From DASZZZ01 sp036260375 (GTDB lineage Bacteria; Actinomycetota; CADDZG01; WHSQ01): a DNA stretch of 64,000 bases. Positions within the stretch are counted from its first letter, which is position 1. Each line of letters begins with the position of its first letter. Shown here piece by piece: positions 29,205 through 37,534 of the stretch. Location of the stretch: assembly GCA_036260375.1 (NCBI GenBank), contig DASZZZ010000105.1, positions 1 through 64,000 on the forward strand, given 5' to 3'. Position numbers and translations under genes: made by a program. Under the pieces are notes generated by a model that was not told the DNA's origin, did not search any database, and saw nothing but the letters and a program-made list of their open reading frames with translations.

Positions 29205-30145
29205 CGCCGCCGTCTCCGCCGGCCGTCGCGCGAGCGCGCGCGGTCGCACCCATGCCCGAGGACCGACGCGGCGCGACCGTGCTCCGGGCGCGCGCCGTCG
29301 CGACGCCGGTGCTCGAGCGAGCGCCGCTGTCGCTCGGGCGTGTCGTGGGCGCGACTACCGGCGCCGCGTGGATCGCGTTCCCGGACTTCGTCGTCGCCGT
29401 CACCATGGGAGGGTCGCCGTTGCTTCCGAACGGCATCGCGCTCGCGCACGACGCCGGCGCGACGCGCGCGCTCCGGACCGGCGCGCCGGCCGCGCTCGCG
29501 CCCGGCTCGGTGACCGCCGGAACCGTGCGCGTGGAGTGGGACGCGACCGATCCACCGGCGTGGTCGCCGCGGACGCGCGGTGGATGGGACGGCGCCCCCG
29601 CGCTCGGGCGCTACGGGCGCGCGTTGCTGCGCGCGTGCGGCGTCGACGACGCGCTCGGAGAGCTCGAACGCGTCGCGGGTCCGGGCGCCCGCCTGGTCGT
29701 CGCGGCGCTGGCGGCGCGCGACGCAGACGTCGCGGCGGCCGCGGCCGACGCCCTGCTCGGGCGGGGGCCGGGCCTGACGCCCGCGGGCGACGACGCCCTC
29801 GCCGCGGCGGCCGCGGTAGTGGCGTGCGCGGGCCGCGTCGCCGGCTGGAGCGACGGGGCGCGCGCCGCGTGGCTGGCCGCGTCGTGCCCGCGCGACGCGG
29901 CGCGGCGCACGACGTCGTTGTCGGCGACGCTGCTCTCGCTCGCCGCGCGCGGGCTCGTCGCGGAGCCGCTCGCGCGCGCTCTCGACGCGCGCGCCGCTGT
30001 CGCCGACGCCGGCGCGCGCCTGCTGCGCCTGGGACACTCGACCGGACGTGCCTACGCGCTCGCGGCCGGGCTTGCCGCGACGTCGCTCGCGGCGCCTCGC
30101 ACGTCGAGCGCGCGCCCGCGCCGACCACCGACGAAAGGAGCGTGA
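29201..30145 (+). CDS. DUF2877 protein (YlbF/AllH-like)
   Basis: 314 residues. The hallmark of the family is LLGRGPGLTPAGDDALA near residue 185, with upstream GRVVGATTGAAWIAF, VTMGGSPLLPNGI and a C-terminal GHSTGRAYALA. The ATG overlaps the DUF1116 stop (ATGA). Its size and order after fdrA and DUF1116 match the E. coli allFGH arrangement. It is thought to be a subunit of the oxamate-type carbamoyltransferase. The last 15 residues are basic and unlike the family. Confidence 0.85.
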   Translation: MTPPSPPAVARARAVAPMPEDRRGATVLRARAVATPVLERAPLSLGRVVGATTGAAWIAFPDFVVAVTMGGSPLLPNGIALAHDAGATRALRTGAPAALAPGSVTAGTVRVEWDATDPPAWSPRTRGGWDGAPALGRYGRALLRACGVDDALGELERVAGPGARLVVAALAARDADVAAAAADALLGRGPGLTPAGDDALAAAAAVVACAGRVAGWSDGARAAWLAASCPRDAARRTTSLSATLLSLAARGLVAEPLARALDARAAVADAGARLLRLGHSTGRAYALAAGLAATSLAAPRTSSARPRRPPTKGA

Positions 30146-30148
30146 CGC

Positions 30149-30946
30149 ATGGCGCTGGAGAACACGAGGCTGCTCGACCTGTCGCAGGACTTCTCGATGC
30201 ACACGCCCGCGTTCGCGAGCTACGACGGTCCGTCGATCAAGTGGGTCAAGCGGCTCGCGTTCGACAAGGCCGGGGGGCAGGAGCTGACGTCGACGCTGCA
30301 CGTCGGCACGCACCTGGACGCGCCCGCCCACTTCTTCTCGGGCGGCAAGTTCATCGGCGATCTGCCGATCGACTGGCTCGTCGGCCCCGCGTGCGTCGTC
30401 GATCTCGAGCGCATGGGCGTCGGCGATTACCAGCTGTACGGGCCGGAGCACTTCGAGCGCTGGGAGCGCGACACCGGCATCACGATCGAGCGCGGCGACA
30501 TCCTCGTGATCCACACCGGCTACCACCGCTACTACCCGGAGAACTGGGCCGACCGCAGCGCCGTCGACGAGACGCGGTACTTCATCCGCCATCCCGGTCC
30601 CACGCGCGCGTTCGCCGAGTGGGTGCTCGACCGCGGCGTGCGCTGGCTCGCGGTCGACGCGGGCAGCGCCGACCACCCGATGAACACGGTCATCCGCAAG
30701 ATGCGCGCGGACGAGGCCGAGGACGCCGAGGCCGCGCTCGGCCGCTCGCTCGACGACGTGTTCCCGAAGGCCGACTACCAGATCATGCACACGTACCTGT
30801 TCCCACACGACATCGTGCACATCGAGAACCTCGGCGGCGCGATCGACGACGTGCTCGATCGCAAGATCACGTTCGGGTGCTTTCCGTGGCGTTTCGTCGG
30901 CGGGGAGGCCGCGTTCTGCCGCGCCGTCGCGTTCGTCGACGACTAG
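30149..30946 (+). CDS. cyclase-family (PF04199) metal-dependent hydrolase
   Basis: 265 residues. The metal motif is HVGTHLDAPAHF (HxGTHxDxPxHF). The family also has LLDLSQDFSMHTPAF at the N-terminus, RGDILVIHTGY, VDAGSADHP and HIENLGG. The group includes kynurenine formamidase and isatin hydrolase, which open N-acyl or lactam rings. An AAAGGAG ribosome site precedes the ATG and the gap to DUF2877 is 3 bases, so it belongs to this operon. A ring-opening hydrolase beside a pyrimidine-type permease and a carbamoyltransferase suggests breakdown of an N-heterocycle or ureide; this is inference. Confidence 0.85.
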   Translation: MALENTRLLDLSQDFSMHTPAFASYDGPSIKWVKRLAFDKAGGQELTSTLHVGTHLDAPAHFFSGGKFIGDLPIDWLVGPACVVDLERMGVGDYQLYGPEHFERWERDTGITIERGDILVIHTGYHRYYPENWADRSAVDETRYFIRHPGPTRAFAEWVLDRGVRWLAVDAGSADHPMNTVIRKMRADEAEDAEAALGRSLDDVFPKADYQIMHTYLFPHDIVHIENLGGAIDDVLDRKITFGCFPWRFVGGEAAFCRAVAFVDD

Positions 30947-31126
30947 CGTTGCGATGCATCCCCGGCTCGGCGACGACGCCCACCCGCCGTGCCCTGCCCG
31001 GCCGGCGCAGCGAAGCGACCACTTGCCCAAGCGCTTGACGCCCCGATAAGTAATGGGTTACGAACAGGCGTCGGGGGCGTGGCGGCGATCGCCACGATCC
31101 ACCTGTCGCCGGAGTAGGAGGGGGAG

Positions 31127-34100
31127 ATGGATATGCACCGCGCTTCTGCGTCTGGAAGGAGGGCGGTGCGCTACCGATCGTTCGCCCTCCTCGCGCTGGC
31201 CGCGCTCACGCTCACGCTGTTCGTTCCATCGGCGAGCTTCGCCCAGGTTCAGATACCCGAGATCCACGACCACGAGCTGCCCGCGCTCGACACGCGCACC
31301 GCGACGGTCGCGCCGACGGCGGAGCAGATCGCGGCCGTGCGGAGCCTCGGTGCAGAGGCGCGCTGGAACCAGTTCGGCACGCCGCAGTCGCTCATCAAGC
31401 ACGGCGGCTACCTCGGCGGCGAGATCGAGGCCGACGACGCGGTTGCCGCGGCTCGCACGTGGCTCGAGGCGAACAAGAACGCGTTCGGTCTCGAGTCGAC
31501 GAACGGTCTGGACGTGATGCGCGACGCGCGACTCCCCGAAAGCGACGGGCACGCGGTCGTCTTCCAGCAACGTATCGCGGGGCTCGTCACGTCGCCCGAC
31601 GGCATCCTGGTCGTCGGCGTCGCGAAGACGAGCGACGCGAGATGGAAGGTCGCGTACGCCTCCTCGACGATCACCGCAGACGAGACGCTCGCCGGGGACG
31701 CGAATCTCACCGCGGCCGAGGCGTGGGTCGAATCGGCGAACGCGGTCGGCGAGGACGTCTCCGTCGTGGAGGTCGACACCGTCGGGAGGCGCGCCGGCTG
31801 GACGCACCTCGACGTCGCGGGCCTCGAGCAGCGGCAGCTCGTGCGCGCGGTCGCGTTCCCGACGCCGAAGAGGGGCGTGGTGAACGCATACGAGACCTAC
31901 GTCGGCGACGAGGGCGCCGACGCGGAGGGCTACCGCCAGGTCGTCGACGCCGACACCGGAGCGGTCCTGTTCCGGGAGAGCGCGGTCGACCACGCCGCCG
32001 AGAACCCGACGTGGCTCGTCTTCCCGGCGTGGCCCGACATGACGCCGCTCAACGAGTACCCGTGGAACTATCCGACCGCCGACGTCCGCGACCTGTGGTG
32101 CTGGTTCCCGCAAAGCTCCGGTGAGTCGGACACCGCGGGGGGCCGCCACTGCCAGTACGTCGTCGGAAACAGCGCGTCGAAGGTCGAGTGGGACAAGGAG
32201 GCGAGGACCAACACGCCGACGTTCACGACGACCGGCAACAACGCCGACGCGCACGAGAACTGGAACGACCCGTTGTTCCCGCAGCCGGGGTTCCGGCCGA
32301 CGAGCCCCACGCGTGACTACGTCTACCCGTGGACGAACATCTGGTTCGAGAACCTCTGCAACCCGGCCAACTTCACCGCGAACGGCAACGACATCGCGGC
32401 CGCGACCGCGAACCTGTTCGCGATGCACAACCGCATGCACGACTGGTCGTACCACCTCGGGTTCCGCGAGGACACGTGGAACGCGCAGAACTACAACTTC
32501 GGGATCCGTCCCGAGGGTGAGCGCGACGAGCTCATCGGCAACGTCCAGGCCGGCGGCGTCACGGGCGGCGCCCCCAACTGGGCCGGGCGCGACAACGCGA
32601 ACATGTTCACGCGACCGGACGGCACCAATTCGTGGACGAACATGTACCTGTGGCAGCCGATCGCCGGGACCTTCTACGCCCCGTGCGTCGACGGCGACTA
32701 CGACCAGGCGGTGATCGGCCACGAGTACACCCACATGATCGAGAACCGGATGATCGGCAAGGGCAACCGCCGCTCCGGCTACCACGCGGGTGCGATGGGC
32801 GAGAGCTCCTCGGACTTCAACTCGATGGAGTACCTGAACGAGTACGGCTTCGATCTCCAGGTCGGCGGCGACCGGACGGCCGGTGTGGAGGACCCCGGCG
32901 AGTGGGCGGTCGGCGCGTACGTGACCGGGAACACGCTCCGAGGGATCCGCAACTACAACATGGCGTTCCCGTCGGGCGGGAAGTTCCCGCAGCCGGCGTA
33001 CTACCCGCGCATCAACCCGCTCAACTTCAGCGACCTCGGCTACGACTTCGTCGGCCCGCAGGTGCACGCGGACGGGGAGATCTGGTCGGCGACGAACTTC
33101 GACATCCGCCAGCTGTTCCTCGACCGGTACCCGGAACGGGGCCTCGATCACCAGCGCGAGTGCGCGGACGGCGAGCGCCCCGTGTACGACTGCCCGGGTA
33201 ACCGGCGGTGGATCCAGCTCTACTACGACGCGATGCTGCTCATGCCGGTCGCGCCGACGATGCTCGACGCGCGCGACGCGATGCTGGCGGCCGACGTCAT
33301 CCGCTTCGGCGGCGCGAACCAGGACCTGCTGTGGAACGGGTTCGCCCGCCGCGGCTTCGGCCAGGACGCGTTCGTCGCCGGCCCCGACAACTCCGAGCCG
33401 GTCCCGAGCTTCGAGTCGCCGCTCCACGAGGAGGCGACGGTCGTCTTCAACGCGGTCGCGAAGGACGAGGGCAACGCACCGATCCCCGACGCCCGCATCT
33501 ACGCCGGCCACTACGAGGCGCGCGTCTCGCCGGTCGCCGACACCGATCCGACGACTCAGGGGCCCAACCTCGACAACGTCGAGCGCTTCATCCCCGACGA
33601 CTACAACCCGACGTCGCGCCACCGGGCGTACGACTTCATCGCCCACGCGCGCGGCTACGGTCACGTGCGGTTCAGCCTCGACGAGCTGAAGCCCGGCGAG
33701 GTGCGAAACGTCACGATCCGCTTCCCGACCAACCACGCGTCGACGTTCAAGGGCGCGGTGGCGACCGGCGACGGTACGCGCCATCAGGCGCTGCTCGACG
33801 ACACCGAGGCGACCAACTGGGTGAGCGCGGGCCGGCCCGCTCCGGGTACCGAGGTCCTCGTGCAGCTCGGCGGGCCGCGCACGTTCGACCTCGCCAAGGT
33901 GAGCGCGATGCTCACGCTCGACGTCGTCGATTCTCCCACCGGGCCCCGAACCGTGACGCAGAACCGGTTCACCGCGCTGCGGGAGTTCGAGCTCTACGCG
34001 TGCACGGCGACGCCGGCGCAGCCGTGCGACCCGAGCGAGCCGGACGGGTTCCGTCTCATCCACAACAGCCATCCCGACGCGTTCCCCGGCGACAACCCGC

Positions 34101-34360
34101 GTCCCGTCGCGCCGCACCTCATCATCCGGCCGTTCGAGGTGCCGAGGACGACCGCGACCCACGTCCTGCTCAAGGTGATCGACAACCAGTGCACGGGCCA
34201 GGAGTCGTTCCAGGGCGAGCAGGACCACGATCCGGCCAACGCGACCGACTGCCGGACCGGCTCGCCGCCGCTGCCTCCACGCGGCAACGAGGTGCGCGCC
34301 GCCGAGCTCCAGCTGCTGTCGAGCAGGCCGGACGTGATCGGAGCACAGGACGAGGAGTAG
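31127..34360 (+). CDS. secreted M36 (fungalysin-type) metalloprotease
   Basis: 1077 residues. A Sec signal peptide (about residues 18-40, ending SASFAQ) is followed by a propeptide (about 41-270) with FTP-like features, and then an M36 catalytic domain. The zinc motif is GHEYTHMIENRM near residue 535, with the third ligand Glu in GAMGESSSDFNS. The domain ends around residue 770. The C-terminal ~300 residues form a beta-rich module starting near TVVFNAVAKDEGN (dockerin-like binding or P-domain-type, not identified). GGAGGGGGAG precedes two in-frame ATGs at 31127 and 31133; the second is better spaced. A strong hairpin terminator follows. Confidence 0.9.
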   Translation: MDMHRASASGRRAVRYRSFALLALAALTLTLFVPSASFAQVQIPEIHDHELPALDTRTATVAPTAEQIAAVRSLGAEARWNQFGTPQSLIKHGGYLGGEIEADDAVAAARTWLEANKNAFGLESTNGLDVMRDARLPESDGHAVVFQQRIAGLVTSPDGILVVGVAKTSDARWKVAYASSTITADETLAGDANLTAAEAWVESANAVGEDVSVVEVDTVGRRAGWTHLDVAGLEQRQLVRAVAFPTPKRGVVNAYETYVGDEGADAEGYRQVVDADTGAVLFRESAVDHAAENPTWLVFPAWPDMTPLNEYPWNYPTADVRDLWCWFPQSSGESDTAGGRHCQYVVGNSASKVEWDKEARTNTPTFTTTGNNADAHENWNDPLFPQPGFRPTSPTRDYVYPWTNIWFENLCNPANFTANGNDIAAATANLFAMHNRMHDWSYHLGFREDTWNAQNYNFGIRPEGERDELIGNVQAGGVTGGAPNWAGRDNANMFTRPDGTNSWTNMYLWQPIAGTFYAPCVDGDYDQAVIGHEYTHMIENRMIGKGNRRSGYHAGAMGESSSDFNSMEYLNEYGFDLQVGGDRTAGVEDPGEWAVGAYVTGNTLRGIRNYNMAFPSGGKFPQPAYYPRINPLNFSDLGYDFVGPQVHADGEIWSATNFDIRQLFLDRYPERGLDHQRECADGERPVYDCPGNRRWIQLYYDAMLLMPVAPTMLDARDAMLAADVIRFGGANQDLLWNGFARRGFGQDAFVAGPDNSEPVPSFESPLHEEATVVFNAVAKDEGNAPIPDARIYAGHYEARVSPVADTDPTTQGPNLDNVERFIPDDYNPTSRHRAYDFIAHARGYGHVRFSLDELKPGEVRNVTIRFPTNHASTFKGAVATGDGTRHQALLDDTEATNWVSAGRPAPGTEVLVQLGGPRTFDLAKVSAMLTLDVVDSPTGPRTVTQNRFTALREFELYACTATPAQPCDPSEPDGFRLIHNSHPDAFPGDNPRPVAPHLIIRPFEVPRTTATHVLLKVIDNQCTGQESFQGEQDHDPANATDCRTGSPPLPPRGNEVRAAELQLLSSRPDVIGAQDEE

Positions 34361-34377
34361 GCAGATCCGAAGGTAGA

Positions 34378-34408
34378 GCAAGAGGGTCGGCGCCGCCGGC
34401 CCTCTTGC
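34378..34408 (+). terminator. intrinsic terminator hairpin after M36 protease
   Basis: GCAAGAGGG...CCCTCTTGC forms a stem of 9 perfect pairs extended by TCGGC/GCCGG (one wobble) to about 14 pairs with a 3-base loop. No U-tract follows, as is common in high-GC actinobacteria. It lies 17 bases after the protease stop. Confidence 0.75.
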
Positions 34409-34548
34409 GCGCCCGGGAGCGCGCACGCATGACGTCTCGGACGCCACGCCGCGAAGGCGCGCTCTCGGCAATCCCGCGTAGCGGGGAGCCTGATCGTCTG
34501 GTTGTTCGAGGACGCCGCCGAGAATGACGGCGAGACGGACAGCACGGG

Positions 34549-36393
34549 CTACGGGTAGCCGCCGAGACGCGCGCGCGTCTCGGTCGCCCCGAACGCGACG
34601 CGTCCGGCGGCGCGATCGATGACGTCGCGCACGGGTTCGGACGCGATCCACGCGCGCAGCGCGCGCTCCTGCGGCGGCGACAGCCGGTCGAGCGCGACGA
34701 CGCGTCCGTGGGCGTCGGCGAACGGCGCGCCGGCCGGCGCGCGCAGGTGCCCGTGTGCGACGTACCCCGCGGCGAGCGCGATCCACAGCGCGTCCTGCGT
34801 CGACCATTCGAAGCGCTCCGCGGCGGCGCGCGCGCCGTCGAGCCCGTCGGGGAGCGCGACCCCGGTGACGCCCTCGACGAGATCGACGAACAGGCCGTTC
34901 GACACGCGCCCGACGACGAACTCGGCGACGGTGGCGGCGAGATCACGCCTCGTCGCGTCGGCGAGCGCCTCGTCCCACGTCCCGTCGGCGTGCGCGGCGA
35001 CGACGAGCTCCGAGAGCGCGCCGGTGCGCTCGGCCCATCCGAGGTCGGCGTCGTCGCGCGGCGCGGCGTCCGTGCCGCGCGCGACGGCGCGCGCCGCGTG
35101 GTGCCCGAACGCGGTGACGACTTCGGCGCGCGCGTGCGGATGCCGCATCACGTCGCCGAGGACGGCCGCCGTCGCTCGGATGGCGGGAACGCCGGGGGCC
35201 GGGCGAGGCTCCGCCAGCTCGGGGAGCAGCGGGGCGAGGATGCTGGCGACGGACGAGGCGAGCCCTTCCGGTGCGTGCCAGCCGGCCGCGACGAGCGACG
35301 CGTGGTCGTCGACGAGGCGGACCGTCACGGGATCGACCCCGTCGGGGGACGTCGCCGCCTCGAGGGCGGCCCCCAGCGCCGCGCCGCCGTCCGAGTGCTC
35401 CGCGGCGAGCGACAGCGCGAGGTGACTCGTGCGCCCCGCCACCGGCCCCGGCGCGTCGGCGGGCTCGGGATACTCGCCGAGGAAGAAGGCGGCCGCGGTC
35501 GCGGGGTCGCGCGCGAGACCCTCGAAGAACGCCGCGGCGGGATCGACCTCCGCGGCGGTCACGCCGTCGTCGGGCCACAGCGGCAGGTCGTCCGAAGGCG
35601 ACGCGTCGTCTACGAGGCGGGCGCGCGACAGCGACGGCGCGATCACGAGCAGACGGCCCGCCGCGACCGTGAACGCGGTGTCGAAGCCGCCGAAGCGGAC
35701 GAGCTGCGACAGCGCCCACGGGTCGCGCCGCGCGCCGTGCTCGCCGAGCAGCGCGGCCGCGCGCGCGTCGCCGCCCGGCGCGCGCAGCGAGGCCGCAATC
35801 GCCGTCGCGACCGGCTCGACGATCGTCGCCTCGGGATCGCCGTCGTAGGGCTGCGCGAGGAGGTGCGCGCGCACGGAGCCGCTGGTCGCGCCGAGCCCGG
35901 CGACCGCGGCCGAAGAGCCCTGCACGTCGCGCACGAGCTGGAGGACGCGCCGGGGGCCGAGCGCGTCGAACAGGGCTGCGGCGAAGCGGGGGTCGGACGC
36001 GCCGAGCGCCACCGCGGCCGCGACCGCCGCGAGCGCGTCGAGCCCGGCGTCGCCGGCGTCGAGCGCGTCCTGGAGGCGGGCGACCTCGCCGCCGAGCTCG
36101 CGCCCCCCATTGGCCGCGTCGCGTCCGGTCTCGTAGCCGAGCGCGTAGGCGGCGTAGCCGCCGTCGAGTGCGTGCAGCCGCCACGCCAGCTCCGCGGCGC
36201 GCTCCTGGGCCCACGACGTGAGGCGCGTCAAGACGTCGCAGACAGGGGTGCCGACGTCGGGCATCGTCGCCACGACCTCCCCGCGCAACGACAGCGCGTC
36301 GGCCGACGCATCGAGCAGCCGCACGCGCAGCCGTGCGAGCCCGTCGGGATCCGCGCCGACGAACGTCCCTCCGTCCCAGTGCGTCAGTCGCAT
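34549..36393 (-). CDS. large helical protein, WXG/DUF6571-like
   Basis: 614 residues, no signal peptide and no catalytic motif I can recognise. The N-terminal ~90 residues (ADPDGLARLRVRLLDASADAL, then TRLTSWAQERAAELAWRL) look like a WXG100-type helical hairpin. The centre is Ala-rich and helical with the phrase DPAAAFFEGLARDPATAAAFF, characteristic of actinobacterial DUF6571-type proteins linked to type VII secretion. ATG at 36393, preceded by GGAACGG, is preferred to the longer frame. It lies downstream of the methyltransferase on the same strand. The function is not assigned. Confidence 0.55.
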   Translation of the reverse strand: MRLTHWDGGTFVGADPDGLARLRVRLLDASADALSLRGEVVATMPDVGTPVCDVLTRLTSWAQERAAELAWRLHALDGGYAAYALGYETGRDAANGGRELGGEVARLQDALDAGDAGLDALAAVAAAVALGASDPRFAAALFDALGPRRVLQLVRDVQGSSAAVAGLGATSGSVRAHLLAQPYDGDPEATIVEPVATAIAASLRAPGGDARAAALLGEHGARRDPWALSQLVRFGGFDTAFTVAAGRLLVIAPSLSRARLVDDASPSDDLPLWPDDGVTAAEVDPAAAFFEGLARDPATAAAFFLGEYPEPADAPGPVAGRTSHLALSLAAEHSDGGAALGAALEAATSPDGVDPVTVRLVDDHASLVAAGWHAPEGLASSVASILAPLLPELAEPRPAPGVPAIRATAAVLGDVMRHPHARAEVVTAFGHHAARAVARGTDAAPRDDADLGWAERTGALSELVVAAHADGTWDEALADATRRDLAATVAEFVVGRVSNGLFVDLVEGVTGVALPDGLDGARAAAERFEWSTQDALWIALAAGYVAHGHLRAPAGAPFADAHGRVVALDRLSPPQERALRAWIASEPVRDVIDRAAGRVAFGATETRARLGGYP

Positions 36394-36567
36394 GCGTGGC
36401 CGTTCCCAGGTAAGGAAAGGACACGAGCATGCCGCGCCGATCCTCGGCACGCTGTGGCGATCACCACGTCGCCTCGGCGCAGATGCGCCGCCTCCGCTTG
36501 TTGGCTTCCTCGCCGTTGCGCGCGGCGAGTCGCCTCCGAAGCCGCCCTAGCTCGGCTCGAGGGTCGC

Positions 36568-37464
36568 CTACGCTCGAGACCTCCTCGAGCGGGCACCGTG
36601 AGAGGCCGTTCGGTCGCCGTCGACATGCGCTCCGCGCGGGTCGGTCATCGTCGCCAGTCGGGCGCGCGTTATCAGAACTGCTTCCGGGTTGTCGTCGACC
36701 AGGAGGTAGCGGCGGTTCAGGCGCTTCGCCACGGCCCCCGTGGTTCCCGAGCCGCAGAAGAAGTCCGCCACCAGGTCGCCCTCGTTGCTCGACGCGCGCA
36801 CGATGCGCTCGACGAGCTTCTCGGGCTTCTGCGTCGGGTAGCCGGTGCGCTCGCGGCCCGACGTCGGCACGATCGTCATCCACCACACGTCCGTCGGTAG
36901 CTTGCCGCGCTCGGCTTTCTCCGGCCCGACGAGCCCCGGCGCCATGTAGGGGATGCGGTCGACGTCGTCGCGGTTGAACGTCCAGCGGTCGGACTTCGCG
37001 TACCACAGGATGTTGTCGTGCTTGCGCGGCCAGCGGTCGCGCGGCCGGCCCCCGTAGTCGTACGCCCATACGATCTCGTTGACGAACCGCTCGGGGCCGA
37101 AGACGTCGTCGAGCATGATGCGCGCGTAGTGCACCGCATGCGAGTCGAGGTGGAGGTAGAGCGACCCGTGCGGCGCGAGCACGCGGTGCATCTCCGCCAC
37201 GCGCGCGTGCAGGAACGCGAGGTAGTCCTCGAGCGGCATGTCGTCGGCATACTCGTGCGACGACGTGACCTCGTACGCGTACAGGCGCTCGCCGAAGCCG
37301 CGCCGCGTCCGACCCCCGGCGCCCGTACGAATCGAATCGAGCCGCCGCCGCTGTCCGGTCCCGAACGGCGGGTCGACGTAGACGAGGTCGACGCACCCGT
37401 CGGGCAGCGCGCGCATGACGTCGAGGCAGTCACCGTGGACGACGCCCTCGGGCACGCGGCTCAT
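36568..37464 (-). CDS. DNA N4/N6 amino-methyltransferase (beta-type, orphan)
   Basis: 298 residues. Catalytic motif IV DPPFGTG (about 31-37) precedes a target-recognition region. Motif X-like YPTQKPEKLVERIV and the SAM-binding motif I DFFCGSGTTG (about 240) come later, the beta-class order, implying N6-adenine or N4-cytosine methylation. No restriction endonuclease gene is adjacent, so it may be a solitary epigenetic methyltransferase. A TACGCT hexamer (complement of 37473-37478) lies 8 bases before the ATG with no ribosome site, suggesting a leaderless mRNA. Confidence 0.9.
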   Translation of the reverse strand: MSRVPEGVVHGDCLDVMRALPDGCVDLVYVDPPFGTGQRRRLDSIRTGAGGRTRRGFGERLYAYEVTSSHEYADDMPLEDYLAFLHARVAEMHRVLAPHGSLYLHLDSHAVHYARIMLDDVFGPERFVNEIVWAYDYGGRPRDRWPRKHDNILWYAKSDRWTFNRDDVDRIPYMAPGLVGPEKAERGKLPTDVWWMTIVPTSGRERTGYPTQKPEKLVERIVRASSNEGDLVADFFCGSGTTGAVAKRLNRRYLLVDDNPEAVLITRARLATMTDPRGAHVDGDRTASHGARSRRSRA

Positions 37465-37472
37465 CGCCGGTC

Positions 37473-37478
37473 AGCGTA
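37473..37478 (-). promoter_or_regulatory. -10 hexamer of methyltransferase gene (leaderless type)
   Basis: On the minus strand TACGCT lies 8 bases before the ATG at 37464, without a Shine-Dalgarno. Confidence 0.45.
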
Positions 37479-37534
37479 CGCGACGAGGCGCGCCCGGCGT
37501 GGGCGCGCCTCGTACGAGAAACCGGAACGCAGCT

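Noticed and set aside
31036..31060. GTAA-TGGG-TTAC as an operator before the M36 protease
   Set aside because: A 4-bp inverted repeat is expected by chance.
36394..36567. Possible small gene between the methyltransferase and the WXG-like gene
   Set aside because: All frames here give Arg/Ser-rich shadows without a ribosome site; treated as an intergenic leader.
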